Below are positions 1-11,696 of a stretch of 64,000 nt of DNA, piece after piece. Position numbers and translations under genes: made by a program. The stretch lies in contig CATNEN010000029.1 of the NCBI GenBank assembly GCA_950097015.1, positions 992,001 through 1,056,000 of the forward strand, written 5' to 3'. A model generated the notes under the pieces. The model was not told the DNA's origin and searched no databases. It saw nothing but the letters and a program-made list of their open reading frames with translations. Numbering within the stretch: the stretch's first letter is position 1; each line of letters starts with the position of its first letter. This DNA comes from Macrostomum hystrix. Taxonomy: Eukaryota > Platyhelminthes > Macrostomidae.

Positions 1-967
1 ATATGTTAAAATGATACCTGTTAGTGAGCTTGCTCTATGAATTTATAATGTATTCGCCGTTTACATATCACTGCAGTAGCTAAGTAACATGTACGGTGGT
101 GTAAATGGTAATATTTAACTGTTGGTGAATACGAAAGAAAGTTTAAAAAGGCAGAGAAAAGAAAAATCAAGCATTTTTTCTTGGAAATTTAAACGTTTTT
201 TTACTGATGCTTATTATTAAAAAAAGTTTTAATGTTTCGTAAGACGTTGATGCGCACGAGAAGCTAATTGCAAAACGTCGGATTATATTTTTGCATTGTT
301 GCAAGTCTTAATTGCTTCAAAAAATTAAAAACAGAACATAAAAAATAGAATTAGGACAAATGAATAGAATCAAACCTAGCTGTATATTATTTTCTCGGAA
401 ACTAGAATCCACGAGTGCTTAAGCCATGTCTAACAAATTGACATTGAAAGCTATAAGTAATATACAGAAAGTATTTTGAATTACATTTGAAACGTTGACT
501 CATAAACAATAATTATTACGCTCTATCTATCAGTTATCGCATCAAATAAAACGAAGTGGCCTTTTTTAATTTAAACAAACAATCTATACTGCAGTCCGTA
601 CTACAATTAAAAAAGCAAATAACAGAATAATTAACAAATTTGTACGAAGTTAAGCATGTGCGAACTTGTGCGGATTATATGTGGATTATTGCACATTTAA
701 CAGTAAAATATTCTGGTGCATTTTATATTAGAGTGGTGAAGGAAAATTAATTATTAAAATTTATAAACCAATTTTTTAATCCCTAATTGTTAGTGTAAGG
801 GAATAGCTATTCTTAATGGTACGCATTAACAGTCCAGGAAAGCAAAGTTATTTAACGTATTAAAACTCGTATTAATTCTTTTACACTAAAATGCGTTTTC
901 AGTAGAATTCAGAATGCTCAATAAAAGATCAATCAGAGTAAATCTTACTCTCTCAGCCATCTTTTCT
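1..967. other. AT-rich flank downstream of nanos
   Basis: No coding exon, array or element is visible. The stretch is AT-rich and lies 3' of the nanos stop codon, so its right part probably includes the nanos 3' UTR. No AATAAA on the minus strand stands out close to the stop; an ATTAAA-like site near 775-781 is only a weak candidate. Confidence 0.5.
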
Positions 968-1091
968 TCAAAAGCTGGACAAGGATTCGAGTCGCTGTCT
1001 CTGGGTCTGGCCATTACTGCCGTTGCCAAGCGGGCAGTACTTGATGGTGTGGGCCTTGCTGCCGGAGGCACCGCAGATCGGGCACACGTAC
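968..1091 (-). CDS. nanos: nanos exon 3 (second zinc finger and C-terminus)
   Basis: The acceptor is a CTAAG at 1092-1096, and G1091 completes the Arg codon begun by exon 2. The exon encodes YVCPICGASGSKAHTIKYCP, then a 21-residue Gly/Gln/Ser-rich tail ending LSSF, with TGA at 968-970. Confidence 0.93.
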
Positions 1092-2891
1092 CTTAGAAGG
1101 GCGGACGGGGAAAGCAATTTGAACAATATATAGGATGCTTTCGCTGTGGTACTTATTGCTCTACTTATAGTAGAGAGTAGTGCGCAATAAAATATTGTAG
1201 AATATTCCAATGGACATCAAAGGCGAGAGAAAAAATAATCCGTAATATGAGAGAATAATGTAGGATGGGAATATTAAAATGAAGGATGGGATAATGGAAA
1301 AAAATTAAAAGAGGAGAATGAAAGATGGAAGAGGAGAATGTAGGATGGGAATAGAAGAATATCCAATGGGAAAAGGATGGTGTAGTATTGGAATAGAAGA
1401 ATGTAGGATGGGAAGAGGAGAATATAGGATGCAAAGGGGAGAATTCGCTACGGAATTGTATTCAGCAGCAGCTGCATGGCTCACCTAAACAGTACCGGGC
1501 AGGTGACATTGCCGTTGATGTCGGCCAGGCGGTGGCTGGTGTACACGTGGAAGGGCTCCTGGTTCTGTCTGCAGAAGGCGCACAGCTCGATGCGCATCTC
1601 ACGCCTCTTCTGGTGGTGCATCTTGAGCTTGGCTAGGAAGGCCAGAAGGGTGGACTTGTCCACCACGATGCGGTTGGAGCCCAGCTCCGGCTGCTGACGG
1701 TGGTGACCGCTGTTGATGTCGCCAGCGGAGCTCAGAGTGGACGGCTGCAGCGGTGCGCAGCAGGTGACGGACGCGATCCACCTGTCAATCTCGTGTCCGA
1801 TGCCGAGCTTTGCCAGCGGTTGCAGCTGCTGGTGCATCGGTTGAGCAGGCGGTGTCCCAATTGGCTGAGGCCTCATCTGACCATCCCGCTTGCGCTCTGT
1901 TTGGGTTGCGTTAAAAATATTTATTAGGTTTAATCCGGCCCGCCAACTCCAGATGCGGCCCTCGAAGCTCCCCAATCCGGCATGTTGCCCATTCCAGTGT
2001 ATTGTGTACTGTGTTCCGACACAGTCTCATCTATCTCGTGCCTCATCTCTCCCGTGTCTCATCTCTCCCGTGTCTCATCTCTCCCGTGTCTCATCTCTCC
2101 CGTGTCTCATCTCTCCCGTGTCTCATCTCTCCCGTGTCTCATCTCTCCCGTGTCTCATCTCTCCCGTGTCTCATCTCTCCCGTGTCTCATCTCTCCCGTG
2201 TCTCATCTCTCCCGTGTCTCATCTCTCCCGTGTCTCATCTCTCCCGTGTCTCATCTATCTCGTGCCTCATCTCTCCCGTGTCTCATCACTCCCGTGTCTC
2301 ATCTCTCCCGTGTCTCATCTCTCCCGTGTCTCATCTCTCCCGTGTCTCATCACTGCCGTGTCTCATCTCTCCCGTGTCTCATCTATCTCGTGTCTCATCT
2401 CTCCCGTGACTCATCTCTCCCGTGTCTCATCTATCTCGTGTCTCATCTCTCCCGTGACTCATCTCTCCCGTGTCTCATCTCTCCCGTGTCTCATCACTCC
2501 CCTATCTAAAATTTATACTGTCAATGCGGCTCACTGCAGCTGTCGACTTTAGGTTTTCTTTTTGGCCCGCTAGCTAATAAGTTTGCCGATCCGAGGTTCA
2601 AATCAAAGAATTGAAAAACAAAATCAAAACAAACTCACCAGAATCTGGCAGATTGTGCGGCTCAGTCTTACAACTGAATTCGCTGATGTCATCGCAACTA
2701 GAAAGCCGTCTCCACCCTAGCTGACCAAAGTCAGCAATCAACTCGTTGAGATTGACGCCGTTATTGTCAGACGCTCCGGCGTCCGAGGCAAACAGCAGAC
2801 TAGCCCCAGATGTCGAGCCCCAGATGGACGCCAATTCTTCGTGACGATTGCTGCTGCAGAGCAGCTGCCTGTTTGAATTGTAGTGCTGCAT
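968..2891 (-). CDS. nanos: nanos: CCHC zinc-finger translational repressor, 3 coding exons
   Basis: Nanos proteins act in the cytoplasm of germ and stem cells, where with Pumilio they recruit deadenylation machinery to target mRNAs. I splice exons 2639-2891, 1485-1896 and 968-1091 (minus) into 262 residues. The intron phases are 1 and 2 and both junctions restore the frame. The C-terminal region carries the two family zinc fingers: C190-x2-C193-x12-H206-x10-C217 and C225-x2-C228-x7-H236-x4-C241. It includes the family signatures VYTSHRL, NVTCPVL and KAHTIKYCP. The second intron splits the fingers between LF and RYVC. The N-terminal 185 residues are low-complexity and not conserved, as is usual in the family. 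The start is the first ATG in frame after the TATA box. The identification is very secure; the exact start codon less so. Intron 1 hosts a hAT-type insertion. Confidence 0.95.
1255..1435. repeat. Decayed purine-rich repeat in nanos intron 2
   Basis: Imperfect reiterations of pieces like GGATGGGAATA and GAGGAGAATGTAGGATGG fill most of the 393-bp intron 1092-1484. The copies are too diverged to give one clean period. Confidence 0.55.
1485..1896 (-). CDS. nanos: nanos exon 2 (linker and first zinc finger)
   Basis: The acceptor is CAAACAG before A1896 and the donor is GTGAGC after 1485. The exon contributes residues 85-222. It holds a Gln/Pro-rich stretch, a basic segment KMHHQKRREMR just before the first finger, and CAFCRQNQEPFHVYTSHRL. 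The phase-2 end fits exon 3 exactly. Confidence 0.94.
1921..2596 (-). mobile_element. Old hAT-type nonautonomous element in nanos intron 1
   Basis: Both flanks of the inner array match, in reverse orientation, the flanks of the intact element at 33856-34587. On the left are GGCCCGCCAACTCCAGATG and GCGGCCCTCGAAGCTCCC; on the right are TTGGCCCGCTAGCTAATAAG and TTTGCCGATCC, the decayed counterpart of the intact CAGGGGTCGTTAAACT end. The outer ends have lost their perfect terminal repeats and no clear target duplication remains, so this copy is older. Ends are approximate. Confidence 0.75.
2030..2508. repeat. 16-bp minisatellite inside the hAT-type copy
   Basis: About 30 units of TCATCTCTCCCGTGTC with occasional CTATCTCGTG and CACTCC variants. 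It is open in all three forward frames because the unit lacks stops, which explains long Ser/Pro/Leu ORFs here. The same unit, inverted, fills 33935-34480. Confidence 0.95.
2639..2891 (-). CDS. nanos: nanos exon 1 (N-terminus)
   Basis: ATG at 2889-2891 begins MQHYNSNRQLL. The donor GTGAGTTTG follows 2639, leaving phase 1, which joins exon 2 as a Glu codon. The 84 residues are rich in Ser and Asn and match no domain I recognise. The frame is open upstream of the ATG to about 2981, but without another ATG. Confidence 0.85.
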
Positions 2892-2986
2892 TTCTAATGA
2901 TTTTTCTTCTTTAATCAACTTCTGTGGCTTTAATATGGATGATGGAGAATTTTTTAAAGGGTTTTGCGGACGTCGCGCCACGCGCC

Positions 2987-2994
2987 TATTTATA
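2987..2994 (-). promoter_or_regulatory. nanos: TATA box of nanos
   Basis: The minus strand reads CTATAAATAGG, a near-consensus TATA box 96 bp upstream of the ATG. It predicts a start site near 2955-2965 and a 5' leader of about 70 nt. A GC-box-like GGGCGGGG lies further upstream at 3139-3146. Confidence 0.65.
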
Positions 2995-3645
2995 GAGGGG
3001 TGAGAGGGGGAAGGAATCGCCGCCTAAGCGGTCCAGCCAATTAGAAGCGGTTAAGGGTTTCAAGGGTTGGCTGGAAGGGTGTGAAGTATCGCATGCTGCG
3101 GCGGCTGTTTAGGAGGCGTGAAGACTGAGCCTGCCACTGGGCGGGGAGGCGCAATAGAACCCAGCCTGAATGAGTCATCAAGATATAGATAAGGCGTTTT
3201 CGCACCTCGATTGTTTCGCTAGGATCACAAAACACCTTAGCAACTAAGCAGCTAGCTATAGTCTTGTGATTTTGGTGATTTTCTGATTTTGATTTCGGTT
3301 AAATCTTAGTTAAATTGTCATCATAAAAACACTCAGGGTGCGAAAGAGAATTTAAGTTGTTGCTATACCTTTTCACCAGCTCGCTCGCCAAAGCGGTTGC
3401 TAAGCGGTTTCTGATGCGCGTAAAATTTACGATAAGCATTTTTATTTTACTGATTGTGTCCAGGAATAATATCCAAGCAACACACAAAGAAAATAAATTT
3501 TGGCACTGTCCGACATTTGCCATTTTCTCCATGATGTTTTTTTTTCTTAACAAATAATATAGTGCATAAAACCTATCGTTAATAGTCACATTTATGCATT
3601 ATTTTTGTAACTGCGGTCGTCCTTTGGAATTGAGTAGACTTTCTT
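2995..3645. other. nanos upstream region, no gene
   Basis: A GC-richer 250 bp next to the TATA box is followed by AT-rich DNA. No ORF here has coding character. This is the likely place for nanos promoter and enhancer elements. Confidence 0.5.
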
Positions 3646-3649
3646 CGGA

Positions 3650-4125
3650 GTTCAGAAGATAAACTTTTGGGTTGAGTAGATAAACTTTTGGGTTGAGTAG
3701 ATAAACTTTTGGGTTGAGTAGATAAGCTTTAGAGTTGAGTATATAAGCTTAAGGGTTGAGTAGATAAGCTTTGGAGTTCAGTAGATAAGCTTTGGAGTTG
3801 AGTAGATAAGCTTTGGAGTTGAGTAGATAAGCTTTGGAGTTGAGTAGATAAGCTTTGGAGTTGAGTAGATAAGCTTTGGGGTTGAGTAGATAAGCTTTGG
3901 GGTTGAGTAGATAAGCTTTGGAGTTGAGTAGATAAGCTTTGGAGTTGAGTAGATAAGCTTTAGAGTTGAGAAGATAAGCTTTGGAGTTGAGTAGATAAGC
4001 TTTGGAGTTGAGTAGATAAGCTTTGGAGTTGAGTAGATAAGCTTTGGGGTTGAGTAGATAAGCTTTGGAGTTGACTAAATAAACTTTGGAGTAGAGTAGA
4101 CTTACTTTGGAATTGAGTAGTGTTA
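3650..4125. repeat. 21-bp minisatellite
   Basis: About 22 units containing TTGAGTAGATAAGCTTTGGAG. The edge copies on the left read AAACTTTTGGG and those on the right AAACTTTGGAG, so edges are more diverged than the centre. Confidence 0.93.
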
Positions 4126-4589
4126 GTTCTGAGTAGTGTGGACGAAACGAGTTTTCAATTATTCATATTTGCAATAAACATTTTGTGGTGTGCTTATGAT
4201 TGTGGAATCATCTCATGCGATACAATTTTGAATTCCATTTAGCATATATTTATAGTTTTACTATACGTATTAACTTCGGCCTGTCCAAACTGACTATTCG
4301 GTAATATGAGTATTATCCGGATAATCCGGATTTAATTTTCTGGTCGGCGGCATCTCTCTGTCGTGGTTGTGACCAATGCATTAGGCCATAGTATAAGTTA
4401 TATTATACGAGTATTGCAACTGCATGTTCTGTGTTGTGTGCTATCTGTGTGTTAGGATAAATATTAGGATCGACATGGAGTCATGTTTTAAATTGCGTGA
4501 CTGTCGCTTTTAGATATTGACAGCTCTGCATAAAGGACGTTTGAGAAATGAATTAATTAATTAAAATTAATAATTGATAACACCTACCC
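4126..4589. other. No recognisable feature
   Basis: Unique AT-rich sequence between an array and a SINE; no exon-like ORF and no repeats seen. Confidence 0.5.
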
Positions 4590-4781
4590 TGATTAGGCCT
4601 CCATCTGAGGGCTGCGTACGGCTGTTCAGTCCATGGACAGGAGGGACGCCACACCCACCCTCAATTATCAATGCAATGCGGAGTTAAGTGTCTCGCTAAA
4701 GGACACAAAGTTTGGAATCGGGAATCGAACCCCCGACCTTCAAGGCGTGTCTCACGATCTAACCACTAGGCTACCTCCCCC
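4590..4781 (-). mobile_element. tRNA-derived SINE, family 1
   Basis: The minus strand has a tRNA-like head with an A-box-like TAGCCTAGTGGTTAG and a perfect B box GGTTCGATTCC (4721-4731). It is followed by a body with TCTTTAGCGAGACACTTAAC-like and CCATGGACTGAACAGCCGT modules. The same body recurs at 33640-33855, 40690-40850 (partial) and 43650-43925, which marks it as a dispersed element and not a tRNA gene. Confidence 0.8.
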
Positions 4782-5689
4782 TAAATAGATAAAAAAAGCT
4801 CGCAAATGACACCACGCTGAGAGTAGAATTCCAATTTGATAAAAATATAAGAGAGAGGAAAATTCCCAGATAAAAGATTCTAAACAAAATATCTATCGAT
4901 ACGAGTATTCGATAAATGTGCAACGGGACTGAGCAGAAACAAGTGTATTGTCTAATAGTACGATAGCACTGAAAGGATCGAAGGAATTTAAGTTTACGTG
5001 TTATAATATCAAAAGGACACTATAGAGCTATACGACCATATGTAATATAGTGCACATGCACATGCACATGCAGTTACTCGCAAAATTAGCTATAATAAGC
5101 ATATTTTATAAGCTATACTTGCGTATAGAAAGGGCCAAAGTTGCAATAGAAGCACACATATACAGTAGTGGGGCATAAAGTATGCAGCAATTAATCATAT
5201 CAGATCATTTTCGTCGGCAAAGTAGTAAGTCTATCTCCATTATAAAAAATGCTGTCAGACCCCCGTCAGACAAGCTCGCATGAGTGTCGATTTCAACATT
5301 TTGACGTTGCAAAAATAGAAATTATATAAATTCGTATAGTCATATAGTTACAATATTAGAATAGAATAGCTTGCGCTGTGACTTAGCGTAGTCAAAGTTG
5401 CGAATAACAAAACTCATGGGAATATAAGTATTTCTACATTTTTTCTCCAAATGCTTTTTCCTTGAAGCGGCACGAAGGCAGAAGAGAGACGGCTTATTTT
5501 CTTTTAGTCTTTATCAAATGTGCACAATCTTTTTATTTTGTTCTATAGAAGGGTAGATAAATATATTTGGTGATGTAACATGTTTCGGCTTGGGGTTCCA
5601 GATCGGAAATGGGGTAACTGGCTTCATTCTGTGACGGGAAGCGAAACTTTTGAAAATCCCGAATACATTTTGGGATTTGGGAAAATCTG
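4782..5689. other. No recognisable gene
   Basis: AT-rich unique DNA. Only a tiny CACATG microsatellite near 5052-5070 stands out. Confidence 0.5.
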
Positions 5690-6255
5690 GATTCGGAATA
5701 CCTTGGGATTCGGAAGGAAAAAAGATTTGGGAAACATTTGGGGATTCGGAACACGTTTAAGGGTTCGGAACACGCTTTGGGATTCGGAACACGCTTTGGG
5801 ATTCGGAACACATTTCGGGATTCGGAACACATTTTGGGATTCGGAACACATTTTGGGATTCAGAACACATTTTGGGATTCGGAACACATTTTGGGATTCG
5901 GAACACCTTTTGGGATTCGGAACACCTTTTGGGACTCGGAACACATTTAGGGATTCGGAACACATTTAGGGATTCGGAACACCTTTTGGGACTCAGAACA
6001 CATTTAGGGATTCGGAACATATTTTAGGATCCGGAACAGATTTTGGGATTCGGAACACCTTTTGGGATTCGGAACACGCTTTGGGATTCGGAGCACATTT
6101 CGGGATTCGGAACACATGATAGGAACACATTTTAGGATTCGGAACATATTTCGGGATTCGGAACCCATTATAGGAACACATTTTAGGATTCGGAACACAT
6201 TTTGGGATTCGGAACACATTTTGGGATTCGGAACACATTTTGGGATTCGGAACAG
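5690..6255. repeat. 19-bp minisatellite
   Basis: About 28 units of ATTCGGAACACATTTTGGG with variants (ACGCTTTGGG, ACACCTTTTGGG). Some units are truncated to a GATAGGAACAC form near 6118 and 6170. Predicted Pro/Asn/Lys/Cys-rich ORFs on both strands are repeat artefacts. Confidence 0.93.
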
Positions 6256-6840
6256 CTCTTTCAGTCTAGGGACTCGATGTCATATTTGATTAACTTGCTG
6301 GGGATTTTGTGTTATTAGGCTAATTGCTGCTCTCTGATTGTTGCGGGCACAAAATCGAAACGAGCTATTTTAAAATATGCCTTCGAATCTTTAATCCCCT
6401 TAACTAAGCTAATCCCTCAGGGCAGCAAACTTCTGCAGCACCTACTGTACTGAGGCAACCCTTGACCTCACTGCATAGCCAACTTGAGATAGGCAATGCT
6501 GAGTTCGATTTTTTCGGCTTGGATAGAAAAGTGCTCAACTTAACAACTCAAAGCAGGCGTCTTCTTACCCGGCAACATCGGCCGGCCTGTATAATACGAG
6601 AGTATGCTAATCCGGGAAGGGTAAAACTAATACAGAAAAATACACATCATTTCGATGGATCAATGCTATAGATTTTTCTCTTTTCGTAGAATCAAACTCA
6701 GTTTAAAACCCCACATCCTCACACTCGCATATGTTAATCGGTCTGCTTATAGTACTGGTGCAAAAATTACCTAATTACCTAAAATTACCCAGTGAGAAAT
6801 CTAAAACACTAACGAAAAATTACCTGATGAGAACTTTCCA
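6256..6840. other. No recognisable gene
   Basis: Unique sequence of mixed composition with no exon-like ORF supported by splice sites. Confidence 0.45.
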
Positions 6841-8075
6841 GTCCTAATCAGAAATCCCTAATCAGAAATCCCCATTCCTAATCAGAAATCCCAAATCCTA
6901 ATCAGAAATCACCATTCCTAATCAGAAATCCCTAATCAGAAATCCCCATTCCTAATCAGAAATCCCAAATCCTAATCAGAAATCACCATTCCTAATCAGA
7001 AATCCCTAATCAGAAATCCCCATTCCTAATCATAAATCCCTAATCAGAAATCCCCATTCCTAATCAGAAATCCCAAATCCTAATCAGAAATCCCCATTCC
7101 TAATCAGAAATCCCAAATCCTAATCAGAAATCACCATTACTAATCAGAAATCCCTAATCAGATATCCCCATTCCTAATCAGAAATCCCCATTCCTAATCA
7201 GAAATCCCTAATCAGAAATCCCTAATCAGAAATCCCTAATCAGAAATCCCCAGTCCTAATCAGAAATCCCCATTCCTAATCAGAAATCCCTAATCAGAAA
7301 TCACCATTCCTAATCAGAAATCCCAAATCCTAATCAGAAATCACCATTCCTAATCAGAAATCCCAAATCCTAATCAGAAATCACCATTCCTAATCAGAAA
7401 TCCCAAATCCTAATCAGAAATCACCATTCCTAATCAGAAATCCCAAATCCTAATCAGAAATCACCATTCCTAATCAGAAATCCCTAATCAGAAATCCCCA
7501 TTCCGAATCAGAAATCCCCATTCCTAATCAGAAATCCCTAATCAGAAATCCCCATTCCTAATCAGAAATCCCAAATCCTAATCAGAAATCCCCATTCCTA
7601 ATCAGAAATCCCAAATCCTAATCAGAAATCACCATTACTAATCAGAAATCCCTAATCAGAAATCCCCATTCCTAATCAGAAATCCCTAATCAGAAATCCC
7701 TAATCAGAAATCCATAATCAGAAATCCCTAATCAGAAATCCCCAGTCCTAATCAGAAATCCCAAATCCTAATCAGAAATCAACATTCCTAATCAGAAATC
7801 ACCATTCCTAATCAGAAATCACCATTCCTAATCAGAAATCAACATTCCTAATCAGAAATCACCATTCCTTTTCAGTAATCCCGATTCCTAATGAGAAATC
7901 CCGATTCCTAATGAGAAATCCCGATTCCTAATGAGAAATCCCGATTCCTAATGAGAAATCCCCATTCCTAATGAGAAATCCCCATTCCTAATGAGAAATC
8001 CCCATTCCTAACGAGAAATCCCCATTCCTAATCAGATATCCCCATTCCCAATCAGAATTCCCCATTCATGGGGAT
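6841..8075. repeat. Composite 12/20-bp minisatellite
   Basis: The core TAATCAGAAATCCC is separated by either nothing (12-bp step) or CATTCC/AAATCC (about 20-bp step). The spacer types alternate in blocks. The right end (7865-8060) switches to TAATGAGAAATCCC. Confidence 0.93.
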
Positions 8076-8824
8076 TAGAATAACAAATACAACTAATTAG
8101 CGTAGTATAGAGACAATCTTCAGTAACCAAAGCAACAGAAATGCATCAACATCAATGGTTTTCTCTGATTCATTTACCGTTTGAAATGTAAACAAACATC
8201 GAGTGTTATTGATGTATAAATACGAGCATTTTTTATAGAAATAGTTTTTGATCTATGTAAGCGCAACCATGTACTTGAAAATCTAACTGCATGCGTTGGT
8301 GGCGCGGTGGGATAAAACTCCCACCATTCGCTTGTTTGTGGAGGGAGTGGGATATTTTAGGAGTGGTGGGATTTGCGGTTGGGATTGGTTGAATGCCGGA
8401 TGTAAAGATGTAAACCCGAATGCCCCACTTTCCTATCATTCACGCGGCAATCAGCTCTGTGCATGAAGGACGCAGTGCCTCCACCCCCTGCAGATCCCAC
8501 GCCATCCAATCCTCATTAGGTCTTGAATGGTCGAATATTATTAGCCAACTCGCAATGTATATAATGCATAGCGCCGAGGAAGATAAATCTAAGATAGAAA
8601 GAGAAAAAGTTTAAAGCAAGCCGGAGCGCATAGCAACAGCTTTCTTACAGGTTTTTTAAGCAACAGATTTCATGATCACATGCAACGTTTTAGTAGCTAC
8701 TCTATAGCCCATAAATCTTGGCATCAATCTAAACTCTGCTATGCCAATTTGTTCTAGGTAAGTTGTGCATCTACTTCTAGATATCATAACTTAATTGTCA
8801 GTTAGATTTCGCAACTTTTTAATG
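8076..8824. other. No recognisable gene
   Basis: Unique DNA. A short ORF near 8420-8614 has no family signature or splice support. Confidence 0.45.
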
Positions 8825-11366
8825 GGGATGGTGACCTACTAGAGTAATGGGAGAGAGGATGGTGACCTACTAGAGTAATGGGAGAGAGGATGGTGACCTA
8901 CAGAGTAATGGGAGAGAGGATGGTGACCTACTAGAGTAATGGGAGAGAGGATGGTGACCTACAGAGTAATGGGAGAGAGGATGGTGACCTACTAGAGTAA
9001 TGGGAGAGAGGATGGTGACCTACAGAGTAATGGGAGAGAGGATGGTGACCTACTAGAGTGATGGGAGAGAGGATGGTGACCTACTAGAGTAATGGGAGAG
9101 AGGATGGTGACCTACAGAGTAATGGGAGAGAGGATGGTGACCTACTAGAGTAATGGGAGAGAGGATGGTGACCTACAGAGTAATGGGAGAGAGGATGGTG
9201 ACCTAAAGAGTAATGGGAGAGAGGATGGTGACCTACAGAGTAATGGGAGAGAGGATGGTGACCTACTTGAGTGATGGGAGAGGGGATGATGACCTACTTG
9301 AGTGATGGGAGAGGGGATGGTGACCTACTTGAGTGATGGGAGAGGGGATGATGACCTACTTGAGTGATGGGAGAGGGGATGATGACCTACTTGAGTGATG
9401 GGAGAGAGGATGCTGACCTACTAGAGTGATGGGAGAGAGGATGGTGACCTACTAGAGTAATGGGAGAGAGGATGGTGACCTACTAGAGTAATGGGAGAGA
9501 GGATGGTGACCTACAGAGTAATGGGAGAGAGGATGGTGACCTACAGAGTAATGGGAGAGAGGATGGTGACCTACTAGAGTAATGGGAGAGAGGATGGTGA
9601 CCTACAGAGTAATGGGAGAGAGGATGGTGACCTACTAGAGTAATGGGAGAGAGGATGGTGACCTACAGAGTAATGGGAGAGAGGATGGTGACCTACTAGA
9701 GTAATGGGAGAGAGGATGGTGACCTACAGAGTAATGGGAGAGAGGATGGTGACCTACAGAGTAATGGGAGAGAGGATGGTGACCTACTAGAGTAATGGGA
9801 GAGAGGATGGTGACCTACAGAGTAATGGGAGAGAGGATGGTGACCTACTAGAGTAATGGGAGAGAGGATGGTGACCTACAGAGTAATGGGAGAGAGGATG
9901 GTGACCTACTAGAGTGATGGGAGAGGGGATGATGACCTACTAGAGTAATGGGAGAGAGGATGGTGACCTACTAGAGTAATGGGAGAGAGGATGGTGACCT
10001 ACTAGAGTGATGGGAGAGGGGATGGTGACCTACTAGAGTAATGGGAGAGAGGATGGTGACCTACTAGAGTAATGGGAGAGGGGATGGTGACCTACTAGAG
10101 TGATGGGAGAGGGGATGGTGACCTACTAGAGTAATGGGAGAGAGGATGGTGACCTACTAGAGTAATGGGAGAGGGGATGGTGACCTACTAGAGTGATGGG
10201 AGAGGGGATGGTGACCTACTAGAGTGATGGGAGAGGGGATGGTGACCTACTAGAGTGATGGGAGAGGGGATGGTGACCTACTAGAGTGATGGGAGAGGGG
10301 ATGGTGACCTACTAGAGTGATGGGAGAGGGGATGGTGACCTACTAGAGTAATGGGAGAGAGGATGGTGACCTACTAGAGTAATGGGAGAGGGGATGGTGA
10401 CCTACTAGAGTGATGGGAGAGGGGATGGTGACCTACTAGAGTAATGGGAGAGAGGATGGTGACCTACTAGAGTAATGGGAGAGGGGATGGTGACCTACTA
10501 GAGTGATGGGAGAGGGGATGGTGACCTACTAGAGTGATGGGAGAGGGGATGGTGACCTACTAGAGTGATGGGAGAGGGGATGGTGACCTACTAGAGTGAT
10601 GGGAGAGGGGATGGTGACCTACTAGAGTGATGGGAGAGGGGATGGTGACCTACTAGAGTGATGGGAGAGGGGATGGTGACCTACTAGAGTGATGGGAGAG
10701 GGGATGGTGACCTACTAGAGTGATGGGAGAGGGGATGGTGACCTACTAGAGTGATGGGAGAGGGGATGGTGACCTACTAGAGTGATGGGAGAGGGGATGG
10801 TGACCTACTAGAGTGATGGGAGAGGGGATGGTGACCTACTAGAGTGATGGGAGAGGGGATGGTGACCTACTAGAGTAATGGGAGAGAGGATGGTGACCTA
10901 CTAGAGTAATGGGAGAGGGGATGGTGACCTACTAGAGTGATGGGAGAGGGGATGGTGACCTACTAGAGTAATGGGAGAGAGGATGGTGACCTACTAGAGT
11001 AATGGGAGAGGGGATGGTGACCTACTAGAGTGATGGGAGAGGGGATGGTGACCTACTAGAGTGATGGGAGAGGGGATGGTGACCTACTAGAGTGATGGGA
11101 GAGGGGATGGTGACCTACTAGAGTGATGGGAGAGGGGATGGTGACCTACTAGAGTGATGGGAGAGGGGATGGTGACCTACTAGAGTGATGGGAGAGGGGA
11201 TGGTGACCTACTAGAGTGATGGGAGAGGGGATGGTGACCTACTAGAGTGATGGGAGAGGGGATGGTGACCTACTAGAGTGATGGGAGAGGGGATGGTGAC
11301 CTACAGAGTAATGGGAGAGAGGATGGTGACCTACTAGAGTGATGGGAGAGGGGATGATGACCCACT
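8825..11366. repeat. 31/29-bp minisatellite, 2.5 kb
   Basis: Units contain GGAGAGAGGATGGTGACCTA followed by either CTAGAGTA (31 bp) or CAGAGTA (29 bp). In the left half the two lengths alternate as about 60-bp dimers. In the right half a 31-bp unit with GAGAGGGGATGG is almost homogeneous, so the array has two homogenisation domains. Confidence 0.95.
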
Positions 11367-11414
11367 ATAAAAATCATTGCAGGAGGGCTGCGGGCAATGG
11401 CACATCAGTTGGGG

Positions 11415-11696
11415 ACGCTAGACCCGCAGCCTACAAGCAGGCAATTCTGCTGACTCCTGCGCACACACGCACACAGATACCGTACGCAGGCACACGCTCA
11501 CACAGGTGTGTACATCTGCCCTGACTTTCTCATCGTCAGGCAGTGTACACCTTCTGACGGCGTAAATTGCACGAAAAGCTCCCAAGCCTTCTCTCCGCGG
11601 TTGCGCCCCAAGTGAATGTGGCATCGCCGCTGAATCGAGCTCAGGGATCTTGGTGCGAGAGGCAAACGCGTTATACCGCTCTGCCACTCACCCCCA
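11415..11696 (-). mobile_element. tRNA-derived SINE, family 2
   Basis: The minus strand starts with a tRNA-like head: GGCAGAGCGGTATAACGCG, then B-box-like GAGCTCGATTC. The body matches the copy at 45667-45985 along its length, including TTGGGGCGCA and CCGCGGAGAGAAGG. Degenerate pieces of the 31-bp minisatellite (GGGAATGATGACCTA) lie on its far side, so it appears to sit inside the array tail. Confidence 0.8.

Noticed and set aside
1890-2552. Ser/Pro/Leu-rich ORFs on the plus strand
   Set aside because: Three frames give the same protein because the 16-bp unit lacks stops; they lie within nanos intron 1.
3041-3235. Minus-strand ORF just upstream of nanos
   Set aside because: It lies upstream of the TATA box with no splice link to nanos and no conserved motif; probably promoter DNA.
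4590-4781. A functional tRNA gene on the minus strand
   Set aside because: A and B boxes are present, but the cloverleaf is imperfect, a SINE body is attached and several diverged copies occur in the window.
5533-6289. Cys/Pro/Asn-rich repeat ORFs on both strands, resembling a secreted repeat protein
   Set aside because: All arise from the 19-bp array; no signal peptide, no splice context, and the reading frames shift with variant units.
6841-8075. CRISPR-like array
   Set aside because: Alternating short repeats and spacers, but the spacers are themselves a few repeated words, the host is an animal and no cas genes exist.
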